Source: CAYNJG01 sp964397295
Lineage (GTDB): Bacteria; Planctomycetota; Planctomycetia; Pirellulales; Pirellulaceae
Direction: 5' to 3'
Assembly (NCBI GenBank): GCA_964397295.1
Contig: CAYNJG010000039.1
Span: forward strand, 1-41,450
DNA: 41,450 bases
The position numbers and the translations under genes were made by a program. Under the pieces are notes generated by a model. It made no database searches. It saw only the letters and a program-made list of their open reading frames with translations, and was not told the origin of the DNA. Shown one piece after another: positions 8,982 through 17,778 of this stretch; positions within the stretch are counted from its first letter, which is position 1; every line of letters starts with the position of its first letter.

Positions 8982-9824
8982 CTACGCGTATAACTTTGCG
9001 CGAGACTGTCGTCGAGCGAAAAGTCCAAGCAGCAAAATCGATCCCCAAATCGTGAACGACGTAGGCTCTGGAACAGCGTTTGGATCCGTGATTGTGATCG
9101 TGGCAACAAGTTCGTTGCTACCGATACCCGAAGTAATGGTGGTACCAGCAGGGGTTTGAGTGCCGATCAATCCGTCCAGTCCAACGTGAAGCGCTACAAC
9201 TCCACCTTCGTCACTGCTCGTTCCTCCGGTAGTTGAAAACGGAGCACCCAGTCCATCGTTGACTTCTGTCCCTGAGTCGTAAATATCGGATCCATAAATT
9301 CTGATTTCGATGGGACCATTAAAGGCACCGTTTGCTGCAAACACTTCGTACGCGAATGGATTTCCGTTGCCAAAGAATGCATCGTTCGTTGGAATGATCA
9401 TCGAGGCGAGTGTCAGGTAGCGGTTAGTTCCCGTGTCAGAAACATCAACAATCTGGGTGGCTGTGTCTCCAGGATCGAAAACGGGTGCTCCTGGGAACCC
9501 TTGTGGGGCGGTTACAACCGTGCTGGCACGCGCGGTGCCGTCTGCGTTGTCACCTAGGCTTGCGATAAGAGGAGCTGCGTCCCCTTCTTCGGCCAAAGTT
9601 TCTAGTTCGGCTGATGCAGCCGTACCTGGGTCAAAGGTGTCAAAGCCACCGTCGTGAAACGCTGCGAATACAGGCGTAAAGTAGAAGCCACCTTCGCCTT
9701 GGTGGTTCGTCACGCTGATCTGAACGGGTGACGCATAGGCAGCAGCCGTGACGCCCATAAACGTCAATAGCGTCAAAAATCGCGTGGTTTGTCGTAAGAC
9801 AATTCGCGTTGGACTCGTCTTCAT
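8982..9824 (-). CDS. Spondin-domain protein with PEP-CTERM sorting signal
   Basis: The open frame extends to 9983, but the ATG at 9824 gives a signal peptide (hydrophobic LTLLTFMGVTAAAYAS) and has GAGGAGT about 10 bases upstream. The mature protein starts with VQISVTNHQGEGGFYFTPVF, then HDGGFDTFDPGTAASAELE, and includes a region TLASMIIPTNDAFFGNGNP. These match the bacterial spondin N-terminal domain (Pfam Spondin_N), a beta-sandwich that may bind metals or carbohydrate. The C-terminus reads VPEPTSF, a hydrophobic segment, then ARRQSRAK, a PEP-CTERM signal. The protein is therefore probably secreted and anchored or released by exosortase. The ligand is unknown. Confidence 0.88.
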   Translation of the reverse strand: MKTSPTRIVLRQTTRFLTLLTFMGVTAAAYASPVQISVTNHQGEGGFYFTPVFAAFHDGGFDTFDPGTAASAELETLAEEGDAAPLIASLGDNADGTARASTVVTAPQGFPGAPVFDPGDTATQIVDVSDTGTNRYLTLASMIIPTNDAFFGNGNPFAYEVFAANGAFNGPIEIRIYGSDIYDSGTEVNDGLGAPFSTTGGTSSDEGGVVALHVGLDGLIGTQTPAGTTITSGIGSNELVATITITDPNAVPEPTSFTIWGSILLLGLFARRQSRAKLYA

Positions 9825-10263
9825 CGGTTGAGTACTCCTCAGTGGTGTTTGATTGGGTAGGGGTGCCGGCAACGCAACGCCAGCTAATAATTCTGCAACT
9901 CGCTTGGTCGATTTAAAACATCGTTCATTACGATGATTGAGGGAAGTTTTCCGATTATTGCGTTCGTTTGTTGGCTGTCTCACTCTCTTGGGCAGCTGGG
10001 CCGGCTAATAGCCGCTTAAATGTTACGTTCGGTTTTCGTCGGTATGGGATCATCGATTCCCTGTAGTCAGGCTGTTATCTGCGAATATCGCAATGCCGGT
10101 GTCTTTTATCGTTGGTTGGGCAGCCTGTTTTGGCGAGCAGTTCCTTATTTCTCCCAGCAGAAAAGTGAATAGCGTCTCTAATTGCGATTTTTGGCTACAA
10201 TGAGGGGAAGGAACGGAGCGGCCATAGCTAAGTCCGCTTAACTTAAGCAGAAACGACGCTTCC
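9825..10263. other. Divergent intergenic region, no gene seen
   Basis: This 439-base gap separates the minus-strand spondin gene from the plus-strand HtrA-like gene and must hold both promoters. Visible elements are weak: a CGGCT-AAT-AGCCG repeat (10002-10014), a possible -10 box TACAAT (10196-10201) without a convincing -35, and a 6-bp inverted repeat GCTTAA-C-TTAAGC (10236-10248) 15 bases before the HtrA start. Open frames here have no family features. Confidence 0.5.
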
Positions 10264-11457
10264 ATGAGTGAGATCGAAGACTTCGACCTACAAGGTGAGC
10301 ATGACTTGCGGCAACGCGAGCTTGTCGATTTTGCTGGCGGCTACGAGCCAGCGACCGTCGAGGTTTCGGAGCCGGCAAAGGACCTCGCCGATTCGGAAAG
10401 CAAGGCGTCCATCGCTTGGACGCTCATCGTCTTTATGTTGTCGCTGGTTTTGTTGCGATTCATAATGCCTGGTCTCGTTGAAGAAGTTCACTACGCAATC
10501 GAACGTGGAAAGCAACGGGCTCGCTACGACATTGCGGACGATCAGCTGTCGAAGACATCTCATAGCGATATTTCAGCGATCTCCAAGTTGGTCACGCAAC
10601 GCATTGCACCGAGCGTTGTTCATATCGATACGACTCGCTCAGGCAACGGCGAAACAGACGGCCAGGGTTCGGGCGTCGTTCTTTCGACCGATGGTGAAAT
10701 CGTAACGAACTATCACGTGATTGCTGGTGCAGAAGAAGTTCTCGTTACTCTGTATGACGATCAGGAATTCTTGGCCAAGGTGATTGGCGTCGACGAAAGC
10801 GATGACTTGGCGCTGTTGAAAATTGACAGTCCCGTCGAGTTGATCCCCGCCACGTGGGGCGACAGTGAGGCGCTCGAGACGGGTTCGATGGTGTGGGCAG
10901 TTGGAAGTCCGTTCGGTCTTAGTAAATCCACAACGTTTGGCATACTCAGTGCGAAAGGACGTCGCAGCCGCGAGCAAGGTACCTATAAGGTCTTCTTGCA
11001 GAGTGACGCAGCCGTGCATGCTGGCAACAGCGGCGGGCCGCTGGTCGATTCGTTGGGGCATGTCGTGGGAATCAATACGGCAATTATCGGCCGTAGTTTC
11101 CAAGGCGTAAGTTTTTCGATTCCGTCAAATCGAGCACAGCGGGTGTACGACAATGTACTGTCCAAACCGACGGAAGAACGCGGGTGGCTTGGCGTTAGGC
11201 TTGCTTCGCTGCCTGGCGACGAACCCGGTGTGATGATTTCGTCGCACGTCACGCGTCACTCGCCGGCTCAGTTGGCCGGAATTCGTAAGGGGGACGTCAT
11301 TAAAGGCTGGAACGACGTGCTCGTTGACTCTCCGTCTGATTTGAGCCGACTAGTTGGTAGTGCATCGATCGACGAAGACGTTAGACTAATCGTAGAGCGT
11401 CAAGCGGAACGCACGACGATGGTCGTAAAGATTGGCGCACGCCCACTACAGTTTTAG
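10264..11457 (+). CDS. HtrA/Deg-like serine protease with PDZ domain, membrane anchored
   Basis: This 397-residue protein has a cytoplasmic N-terminus of about 48 residues, one membrane helix (about 50-70, AWTLIVFMLSLVLLRFIM), a trypsin-like protease domain and a C-terminal PDZ domain (about 300-395). The triad is complete: His151 (TNYHVIAG), Asp181 (SDDLALLKI) and Ser256 (GNSGGP). The PDZ part includes GWLGVRL and GIRKGDVIKGWND. DegS-like anchoring suggests envelope quality control or a stress-sensing cleavage. The next gene, a thioredoxin-fold protein with an in-frame UGA, starts 27 bases downstream on the same strand, so both are probably one transcript, linking proteolysis with thiol or selenol redox chemistry. 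Confidence 0.94.
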   Translation: MSEIEDFDLQGEHDLRQRELVDFAGGYEPATVEVSEPAKDLADSESKASIAWTLIVFMLSLVLLRFIMPGLVEEVHYAIERGKQRARYDIADDQLSKTSHSDISAISKLVTQRIAPSVVHIDTTRSGNGETDGQGSGVVLSTDGEIVTNYHVIAGAEEVLVTLYDDQEFLAKVIGVDESDDLALLKIDSPVELIPATWGDSEALETGSMVWAVGSPFGLSKSTTFGILSAKGRRSREQGTYKVFLQSDAAVHAGNSGGPLVDSLGHVVGINTAIIGRSFQGVSFSIPSNRAQRVYDNVLSKPTEERGWLGVRLASLPGDEPGVMISSHVTRHSPAQLAGIRKGDVIKGWNDVLVDSPSDLSRLVGSASIDEDVRLIVERQAERTTMVVKIGARPLQF

Positions 11458-11484
11458 ATCTACGCCCACGCTAGGGTTTTGTCG

Positions 11485-12891
11485 ATGGAATCCACGCTTT
11501 GCCGAATGCTTCGGTTCGCCATTCTTTTACTTGTGACAATGTCGTTTACTCAAGATGTGAACGCTGAGTACACGCCAAAGGTTGGTGAGCTGCACCCTGA
11601 TTTTACTTTGCCCAACATCAACAGTGTTGGATTGGAACAGCCCAAGGCGGTGTCCTTGTCGGATTTTCGTGGCTCGAAAGTTCTGTTGATCCACTTCGCG
11701 TCGTGGTGAGCAGGCTGCCGAAAGCACGTGCCCGGGTGGCACGAAAAAGTGAAAGATCTCGTGGCTGAAAATCGATTGGTGTTGCTGGGGGTGACCCAAG
11801 AGCAGCACGCCGAACGGTGTGTGTTGTTTGCCAAGTGGAAACAATTTGATTGGCCGATACTGCACGACCCCATCAACGCGCTTGGCTGCCAAGCGGTGCC
11901 GATAACCATCGCTATTGACGAGAAGGGCGTCGTCCAAAGCACGAGGCCTAACGAAAAATGGCTCCGTGATGAGTTCATTGGCGACGCGAAAAATACACCG
12001 CCTTCTCTCGAGAGGGCCGCGCATCCTTCAGCGGGGATTTCCAAGTTAAAGTCCCACGCCGAAGAAACCAAAACCGTGGCGGCGTATCAGGCGCTTGGTG
12101 ACGCCATTATGCATTGGCAGCCTAAGGATGGCAGTGACGCTGTAGCTGCCTACCGCGCTGCGCTCGCAAAAGAGGACTCTGCTGACTTGCACTTTCGGTT
12201 GGGTGTTGCGTTGCGACATCGCTTCGATAGTGCCAACGGCGACGACGGCGACTTCTCCGATGCCGTTTCGCATTGGGTGACGGCACTTGGCAAAGATCCT
12301 AATCAGTACATTTGGCGACGTCGTATTCAGCAGTACGGGCCGAGGTTGGACAAACCGTATCCGTTCTACGATTGGGTAGATCAGGCGTTGGCGGATCTTG
12401 CTGATCGCGGAGAAAAATTCGAATTAAACGTGCAACTAAGCGGTGCAGAGATTGCACGCCCAGGGAAAATCACATCCGATACAGCAGTTGCAAAGAATCC
12501 GGATCCCGATGGCGAGATCACGCGTGACTCAGGTCAGTTTGTGAAATTGACATCGACGGTTGTGCCTTCGTCGAAGAAGGGGCAAGGCACTAGTCGATTG
12601 CATCTGATGTTCGAGCCTCAATCTGCGGACTGGAACAACGAGTCGGGCCCTATGCAGGTTTGGTTTAACCGTTCAGAAGGCTACTCGACGCCTACTTCGC
12701 TGCTGGAACATCATCCTCAACAGGCTTCGGCGGAAAGTCGCGAGAAGCGGACGATCGAGGCGGAATTCACGGTTAAAGGCCGCGATTTAGTTTCTGTGCA
12801 AGGGTTTGTGCTGTACTACATTTGCGAAAAGTCGGACGGGCAGTGCATGTTTCGTCGCCAAGACTTCTCCATACCGATTAAAATCAACTAG
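11485..12891 (+). CDS. Predicted selenoprotein: exported thioredoxin-fold protein with U-A-G-C site
   Basis: One reading frame runs from 11485 to 12891 broken only by TGA at 11707-11709. Read as selenocysteine this gives 468 residues: signal peptide (MLRFAILLLVTMSFTQDVNA), an AhpC/TlpA-like thioredoxin domain, then a TPR-like helical region (about 200-310) and a beta-rich tail. The UGA is residue 75 in HFASWUAGCRKHVPGW, exactly where thioredoxin-fold proteins have the first Cys of CxxC; Cys78 is the resolving residue. The cis-Pro loop (CQAVPITIAIDEKG) is intact downstream. A 6-bp hairpin with loop CGGGU starts 17 bases after the UGA. Without readthrough the product would be a useless 74-residue fragment. 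It follows the HtrA-like gene closely. Alternative: a nonsense mutation or sequencing error at a Cys codon. Confidence 0.85.
11727..11743 (+). promoter_or_regulatory. Candidate bacterial SECIS hairpin for the UGA at 11707
   Basis: CGTGCC (11727-11732) and GGCACG (11738-11743) form a perfect 6-bp stem with a 5-base loop CGGGT. The loop starts 23 bases after the UGA and has G at its second position; both fit the described bacterial SECIS pattern (loop 16-37 bases from UGA, G in the first two loop bases). The element lies inside the coding region, as bacterial SECIS elements do. Confidence 0.72.
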
Positions 12892-12933
12892 ACGTACTTT
12901 CGCGCAAACTCAAGGTTCTTAAGGAACACTCTG

Positions 12934-14904
12934 TTGCTCAAATCTTCGTTCTCGATTGCAGTCCTATGCGTTTGTCTTTCGGCGTTTCTTGACGATAGCT
13001 ATGGGCAAGCTGTTCGGCCACTTCGTCCGTTCACTGCGAGTGGGAAGATCAAGCAAGTCGTGCGAAACGGCGTGTTGGTCGAAGATGCGTCAGGCCGTGC
13101 GTGGCAGCTGCGGCTTCCGGCGGAGAACGGCGTTGTGATGCTGTCGAATAAGCAGAAGTTTCAAGCCCAAAAACCGGTCGTTGAAATATCCGGCAGTCTC
13201 AAGCCTGAGTCACTCACGGAAGATGCTCCCGTTCGCGTTGAATGCTATGTGGACGATCGGGGACGCGTCCGCGAACCAGTTTCGGAGATCAAGTGGCTGG
13301 ATAAAGCAGGATTCAAAGCCGGCACGAAACTCAATCGAAAAAACAAAAATGAACGCGGCGAACTGCTTTGTCTCGTTTTAGGGACAGTGGAAAGAGTAGA
13401 CCCTGAAGGGTTCATGGTGAAAGTGCCTAAGTCTCGAGTCGCCTCGAACGGCACGATGGCGATTCCGCTTTCCAAAGAAGCGAAAGTGATTGTCAAAACG
13501 CGAGACCTCATTCGCAGCAGTGAGGGTGACCGCGTTAGTAGGGTCACTGGGGTCGAACTCTCGTCTGGGGACTTTGTAATCACGAAGCTTGAGATTCAGT
13601 TGATGGATGACAAGTCGACTGGTTCACCGGATGGCAAGCCCGATAAGAACCGTCGCAAGCCTCCAGCGGCGGTGGCGGATAACTTGGATTCGCGCTATCA
13701 ATCTCTGTCGGACGAGCCCGTCGAGCCGCGTGCGATATCGGGCAAGCTAATCAAGATGCGGTCTGACGTCTCGGATCGTGACGCCAAAGTCTTGCAAGAC
13801 GAAACTCGGTTGCTTGTAGATTGGCTCACGGCGAAGTTTCGCAAGCCTGTCAAAGCGCCGTTCGAATGTTATGTGGTAGGCGACATCACTCGTTGGCCTG
13901 ACGACCAATTTAGTGACGAAATCAAGGGAAAGCTAACTTCGAAGCTGGGAGTAACGGTCCCGCAATCAAGCAATGGGTCGGCGATTAAGCCCAGGAAAGC
14001 AACAATCTATTCGCCCAACAATAAGAGAATGCTTCGAGAGCAAGTTGTTCACGCGTACCTTTATCAAGCATACGGAAGTCTTGGGCCCGATTGGCTAAGT
14101 GAGGGCCTGGCCACACTGGGGAGGCAGCTTAAGCAGCCTGTCAACGAAGTGAGTCTCGAGTCGTCGCTGTTGGCTGTACTACGAAAAGGACGGAATCGCC
14201 AATCGTTGAAACAAGTGATCGGCGAAGAGGCCAGTACGGAAAACGCCGAAGCTGAGAAGCCATCGCGAAGGATGTCAGAGAAGGTATTGAAAATGAAAGC
14301 GGAACGCCGAGCTGCTGAAAAGCTGGCTTACAAATGGGCGTTTTGCTACGTGTTGACCAACAATCGGAATTACAGTCGAAAGTTTCCTGAATTCGCTTCT
14401 GGTCTGCTGACGGAGCGTCCGGGAGCTTCGTTCTCGAAGTCGTACGGATCAGTCTCCAAGCAGTTGACGTTCGAATACGATCAATTCACGGAGAACGTCA
14501 GTAACGGTTACCGGACTGACCTGTGTGCATGGAATTGGTCGCATCGATTCAAGAAGCTGGACAAGTCATCGACCGAGAAAATCGCCGTGCAGGCGGAGAT
14601 GGGTTGGCAGCCGACTGTGTCTGTAGAAAAAGGGCAGTCCTACGAAGTTGCGGCGAAGGGCACTTGGCGAGTTGACGGTGCTGGTACGAAGACTGATGCG
14701 GATGGCGTCGACAACAAAGGTAAGTTGATCGCTGTGATCATGGACGACTACAAACTGAGCGAAGTCATTCCGATCGGTAAAGCTGGCAAGTTCCGAGCGG
14801 TCACGGACGGGCAGTTGTACATGCGTTGCGACGAAAAGTGGAGCGCACTCTCTGACAATGCCGGTAAACTTACGGTATTCATTCGCCAAGCGAAGAAGAA
14901 GTAG
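12934..14904 (+). CDS. Large exported protein, degenerate peptidase-like middle and LecA-like C-terminus
   Basis: The best start is TTG at 12934, with AAGGA about 8 bases upstream, giving a signal peptide (SIAVLCVCLSAFLDDSYG). Residues 30-220 hold two repeated beta-rich segments of the form 'G-x-I/V-x-x-V-x-x-x-G-F/V-x-V'. The middle (about 260-500) has REQVVHAYLYQAYGSLGPDW and LSEGLATLGRQ, which resembles the helix pair of gluzincin 'MA' peptidases, but HExxH is not intact, so catalysis is doubtful. The last 110 residues (GWQPTVSVEKGQSYEVAAKG through LIAVIMDDYKLSEVIPIG to KLTVFIRQA) follow the layout of the LecA/PA-IL galactose-binding fold. It lies 42 bases after the predicted selenoprotein and may be in its operon. 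Function unknown. Confidence 0.82.
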   Translation: MLKSSFSIAVLCVCLSAFLDDSYGQAVRPLRPFTASGKIKQVVRNGVLVEDASGRAWQLRLPAENGVVMLSNKQKFQAQKPVVEISGSLKPESLTEDAPVRVECYVDDRGRVREPVSEIKWLDKAGFKAGTKLNRKNKNERGELLCLVLGTVERVDPEGFMVKVPKSRVASNGTMAIPLSKEAKVIVKTRDLIRSSEGDRVSRVTGVELSSGDFVITKLEIQLMDDKSTGSPDGKPDKNRRKPPAAVADNLDSRYQSLSDEPVEPRAISGKLIKMRSDVSDRDAKVLQDETRLLVDWLTAKFRKPVKAPFECYVVGDITRWPDDQFSDEIKGKLTSKLGVTVPQSSNGSAIKPRKATIYSPNNKRMLREQVVHAYLYQAYGSLGPDWLSEGLATLGRQLKQPVNEVSLESSLLAVLRKGRNRQSLKQVIGEEASTENAEAEKPSRRMSEKVLKMKAERRAAEKLAYKWAFCYVLTNNRNYSRKFPEFASGLLTERPGASFSKSYGSVSKQLTFEYDQFTENVSNGYRTDLCAWNWSHRFKKLDKSSTEKIAVQAEMGWQPTVSVEKGQSYEVAAKGTWRVDGAGTKTDADGVDNKGKLIAVIMDDYKLSEVIPIGKAGKFRAVTDGQLYMRCDEKWSALSDNAGKLTVFIRQAKKK

Positions 14905-14974
14905 CTACTTCTGAAAAGCGTCGAATCGAGTACGATGTTGGCAATCGCATTCTCCCTCGAACCGGTCGCATGTT

Positions 14975-15901
14975 ATGCAAAACGCAGTCACTTTCGTCTC
15001 GTTGCTATTCCTTTTTAATGCATTCGCCGGAGCACAGACGGTGACCCAGGTTGAAAAAGAGGTGCTTAGGGTTTGGCCTCAAGGGCTACCCGCCGGGGCA
15101 GTTCAGCTGGACAAAGAAAAAGTCGACGAGCTAAAGGCAAAGGAGTCGGTTCATCCTCGAGGGCATTTGCTCTATGTCGATTCGCCCACGTTGACGGTCT
15201 ACCCCGCGCCGGCTGATAAGGCCAACGGGTGTGCCGTCGTGGTTTGTCCGGGCGGCGGCTACAACATCCTGGCGTGGCGACATGAAGGTCTGGAGTTGGC
15301 CGAGTACTTTAACTCGATCGGCGTAACGGCATTCGTTTTGAAGTACCGCGTACCGCGTCGAATCCCCGACAAAATCCATTGGGAACCGATGCAAGATGTC
15401 CAAAGAGCCGTGCGGATGGTTCGTCATGAGGCGAAAAATGCGAATGAACACAAGATTGATCCGGACAGGATTGGCGTGCTCGGGTTCTCGGCGGGAGGGC
15501 ACTTAACCGTTATGTCTGGAGTGCAATACAAGACAAAGTGCTACGACCCAGTTGACGACGTTGATAAAGAAAGTGCTCGGCCCGATTTCATTTGTCCGAT
15601 TTATGCGGCTTATCTCGCTGACGGTTACAAAGACAATGTTGCCGAATTAGGGCCACTCGTTACGGTCGATGAAAATACTCCGCCGACATTTATGGCCGTA
15701 ACGTGGGACGACGCCTTCCGTGGTGCTCAATCAGCGTTGCTCTTCGCTCGCTTGAAAGAACATGGAGTGCAGGCCGAATTTCACGGTTACTCAAAAGGTG
15801 GTCACGGATACGGAATTCGACCATCGGATAACCCTGTATCCAGTTGGGCGGATCGTCTAACGGACTGGCTACGAGTTAGTGGTTTCTTGGAAAAGAAGTA
15901 A
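14975..15901 (+). CDS. Exported alpha/beta hydrolase, esterase-like
   Basis: This 308-residue protein has a signal peptide (VTFVSLLFLFNAFAGAQ) and the fold of the BD-FAE/acetyl-xylan-esterase-like alpha/beta hydrolases that act on plant or algal polysaccharide esters. The oxyanion-hole motif is VVCPGGGYNILAWRHEG, the nucleophile is Ser172 in GFSAGGH, the acid is Asp245 or Asp246 in AVTWDDAFRG, and the base is His277 in KGGHGYG. The ATG at 14975 sits 70 bases after the previous stop, so cotranscription with it is possible. The substrate cannot be fixed; carbohydrate ester removal fits the sulfatase elsewhere in the window. Confidence 0.9.
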   Translation: MQNAVTFVSLLFLFNAFAGAQTVTQVEKEVLRVWPQGLPAGAVQLDKEKVDELKAKESVHPRGHLLYVDSPTLTVYPAPADKANGCAVVVCPGGGYNILAWRHEGLELAEYFNSIGVTAFVLKYRVPRRIPDKIHWEPMQDVQRAVRMVRHEAKNANEHKIDPDRIGVLGFSAGGHLTVMSGVQYKTKCYDPVDDVDKESARPDFICPIYAAYLADGYKDNVAELGPLVTVDENTPPTFMAVTWDDAFRGAQSALLFARLKEHGVQAEFHGYSKGGHGYGIRPSDNPVSSWADRLTDWLRVSGFLEKK

Positions 15902-15964
15902 ACGTCCGTTGGCTAAGTTTGGCACGCGTTGCCCTCAGTTCGACTCCGAAGTCGCCATGTCTTC

Positions 15965-17263
15965 TCACTCAGCCATCACGGCGTTGGGAATCCACAGAAC
16001 CAGTTGCGGAAACAGGATGATTAGGAACAACGTGATCACGTTGGCCAAAAGAAAGAAGGACGCGCCTTTGAAGATTTCTCCAATCTTCAGGCCCGAAACT
16101 GCGGAGCATACATTGAGGCAGTTGCCGACGGGCGGGGTGCAAGCGCCGACGGCCAAAGCGGAAACCAAAACCACGCCAAACAGTATTGGTGAAATTCCCG
16201 CTTGCTGAACCGCCGGAAGAAAGACTGGCGTCAGGAGTAGAATTGCGGGGCTAACGTCAATGAAGGTCCCGGCCAACAGCACGAAAATGGCGATCGCAAT
16301 CATCATCAGTGTTGGTGGCGATCCCAACTGCAGCAATTCACCGGCAACGGTTTGCGGAATCCGCTCGTAGGCCAAGACCCAAATAAACACTTTTGACATG
16401 GCAATGATCATCATGATCTTCGCGCTAGTAAGGCTTGCCGAACGAAACGCTTCATAGGCCGACGCCAAGGAGAATGCGGGTTGGTCGCCATCAGCTTTCC
16501 ACCCAAAGGTTCGTAAGGCGCACGCCAACAGAGCCGCATACAGCACACCAATGGCGGCGGACTCAGTTGGTGTTGCAATACCACCAACCACGGAACCAAC
16601 CACGACGACGGGCATGGGGAGTACGAGCAGTGAAAGCAGGAACTCTTTGCGGTGGAATGAGACTCGCTGGGTAGGGTAATCTCGTTTTTTTGCCAGGAAG
16701 TAAACGAACGTCAGCTGCAATAGCCCGACCATGATGCCTGGGATAATGCCGCCCAAGAACAGCTTGCCGACCGACTCCTGAGCCGTCACGGCGTAGATAA
16801 CCATGGGGATACTGGGTGGCACAATCATGCCCATCGTCGAAGAGGCGACTGTGATCCCTGCAGCAAAGGTTGCCGGGTAGCCTCGCTTCTTCATCTCAGG
16901 AATGAGTACGGATCCAATCGAGGCGGTATCCGAAGCGGATGAGCCGGAAATACCACCAAACAGCATGCTCGCCGCGACATTTACCAAGCCAAGTGCACCG
17001 CAGATATTGCCCACGAATACCAAACAGAAGTTGATCAGCAGAGAAGTGATTCCGCTGGCATTCATCAACTGCCCCATCAGAATAAACAGTGGCAAGGCAA
17101 TCAATTCATAGGTGTCAAAGCCAGCCAACAACCGTTGCGGCAAAATCGGTAGAAGCTCTGGGCGGTGCAATAAGAAATACGCCAACGCGGAAAGTCCAAG
17201 CGAGTACGCCACGGGAATTCGCAACGCTAGAAAAACAATCAAACCAACCATCAAAACGATCAT
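15965..17263 (-). CDS. dctM: TRAP transporter large permease (DctM)
   Basis: This is the 12-or-so-helix large subunit of a TRAP transporter, which uses a sodium gradient to import organic acids bound by a periplasmic receptor. The ATG at 17263 is chosen because the family N-terminus (MIVLMVGLIVFLALRIPVAY) begins there and it overlaps the DctQ stop by 4 bases (ATGA); the open frame continues upstream only as a shadow of DctQ. Signatures include 'LPLFILMGQLMNASGI', 'GGISGSSASDTASIGSVLIP', 'GMIVPPSIPMVIYA' and 'GVVLVSALAVGACTPPVGN'. At 432 residues it has the usual length. It is the last gene of the catabolic operon. Confidence 0.96.
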   Translation of the reverse strand: MIVLMVGLIVFLALRIPVAYSLGLSALAYFLLHRPELLPILPQRLLAGFDTYELIALPLFILMGQLMNASGITSLLINFCLVFVGNICGALGLVNVAASMLFGGISGSSASDTASIGSVLIPEMKKRGYPATFAAGITVASSTMGMIVPPSIPMVIYAVTAQESVGKLFLGGIIPGIMVGLLQLTFVYFLAKKRDYPTQRVSFHRKEFLLSLLVLPMPVVVVGSVVGGIATPTESAAIGVLYAALLACALRTFGWKADGDQPAFSLASAYEAFRSASLTSAKIMMIIAMSKVFIWVLAYERIPQTVAGELLQLGSPPTLMMIAIAIFVLLAGTFIDVSPAILLLTPVFLPAVQQAGISPILFGVVLVSALAVGACTPPVGNCLNVCSAVSGLKIGEIFKGASFFLLANVITLFLIILFPQLVLWIPNAVMAE

Positions 17264-17778
17264 GGCAATTGATCCTGTGACTGAGTTGGTGCTTGAACCG
17301 TTTCTGATGTCCGGAAGGTTGATTGAATTCGCAGTAAGCAATACACAGCAGCTAGAGTGCAGCCGATGGGTACGCTCGCTTGCATTGCGACGCGAGGCAA
17401 CCCAGTAGAAGGCATGATGTAGTCGCCAGTGATCCGAATCCACCCCAGGCTATACACCGCAATCACAACATTGAGCACAGCGACCAGTGTGAGTTCGAGT
17501 AGTCTGGCACCACTTTGTCCTCGTGTCCCAAACTTATCTGTGACGAATGAAATGGCGATGTGTTCGCCACGCCCCAGTTCTACGGCTGCCCCCATGGCGG
17601 TGCTGTAGACAAACAAGATAGTCACAAATTCGTTGGCGCCAGTGATAGAAGAATTGAATCCGTATCGAAGTACTACCAGCGAAACGATAGTGACAGCAAT
17701 CGTCAACAGCAGCAAAACTAGAATTGCCTCCAGGCACTTTCCTAACGATTGCTCAAACTTCTGCATGGATCGCCTCAT
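17260..17778 (-). CDS. dctQ: TRAP transporter small permease (DctQ)
   Basis: This 172-residue protein has four predicted membrane helices (about 17-40, 48-66, 92-113, 132-152) and the DctQ pattern 'VVLRYGFNSSITGANEFVTI' followed by 'GRGEHIAISFVTD'. It forms the membrane complex with DctM. Its start overlaps the DctP stop and its stop overlaps the DctM start, each by 4 bases, so the three are translationally coupled. Confidence 0.94.
   Translation of the reverse strand: MRRSMQKFEQSLGKCLEAILVLLLLTIAVTIVSLVVLRYGFNSSITGANEFVTILFVYSTAMGAAVELGRGEHIAISFVTDKFGTRGQSGARLLELTLVAVLNVVIAVYSLGWIRITGDYIMPSTGLPRVAMQASVPIGCTLAAVYCLLRIQSTFRTSETVQAPTQSQDQLP

Noticed and set aside
10236..10248. Inverted repeat GCTTAA-C-TTAAGC before the HtrA gene as an operator
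   Set aside because: It is short and low in complexity, with no partner regulator; mentioned only in the gap entry.
17264..17443. Longer N-terminus of DctM
   Set aside because: It lies over the DctQ gene in another frame and has no membrane pattern; the ATG at 17263 overlaps the DctQ stop correctly.
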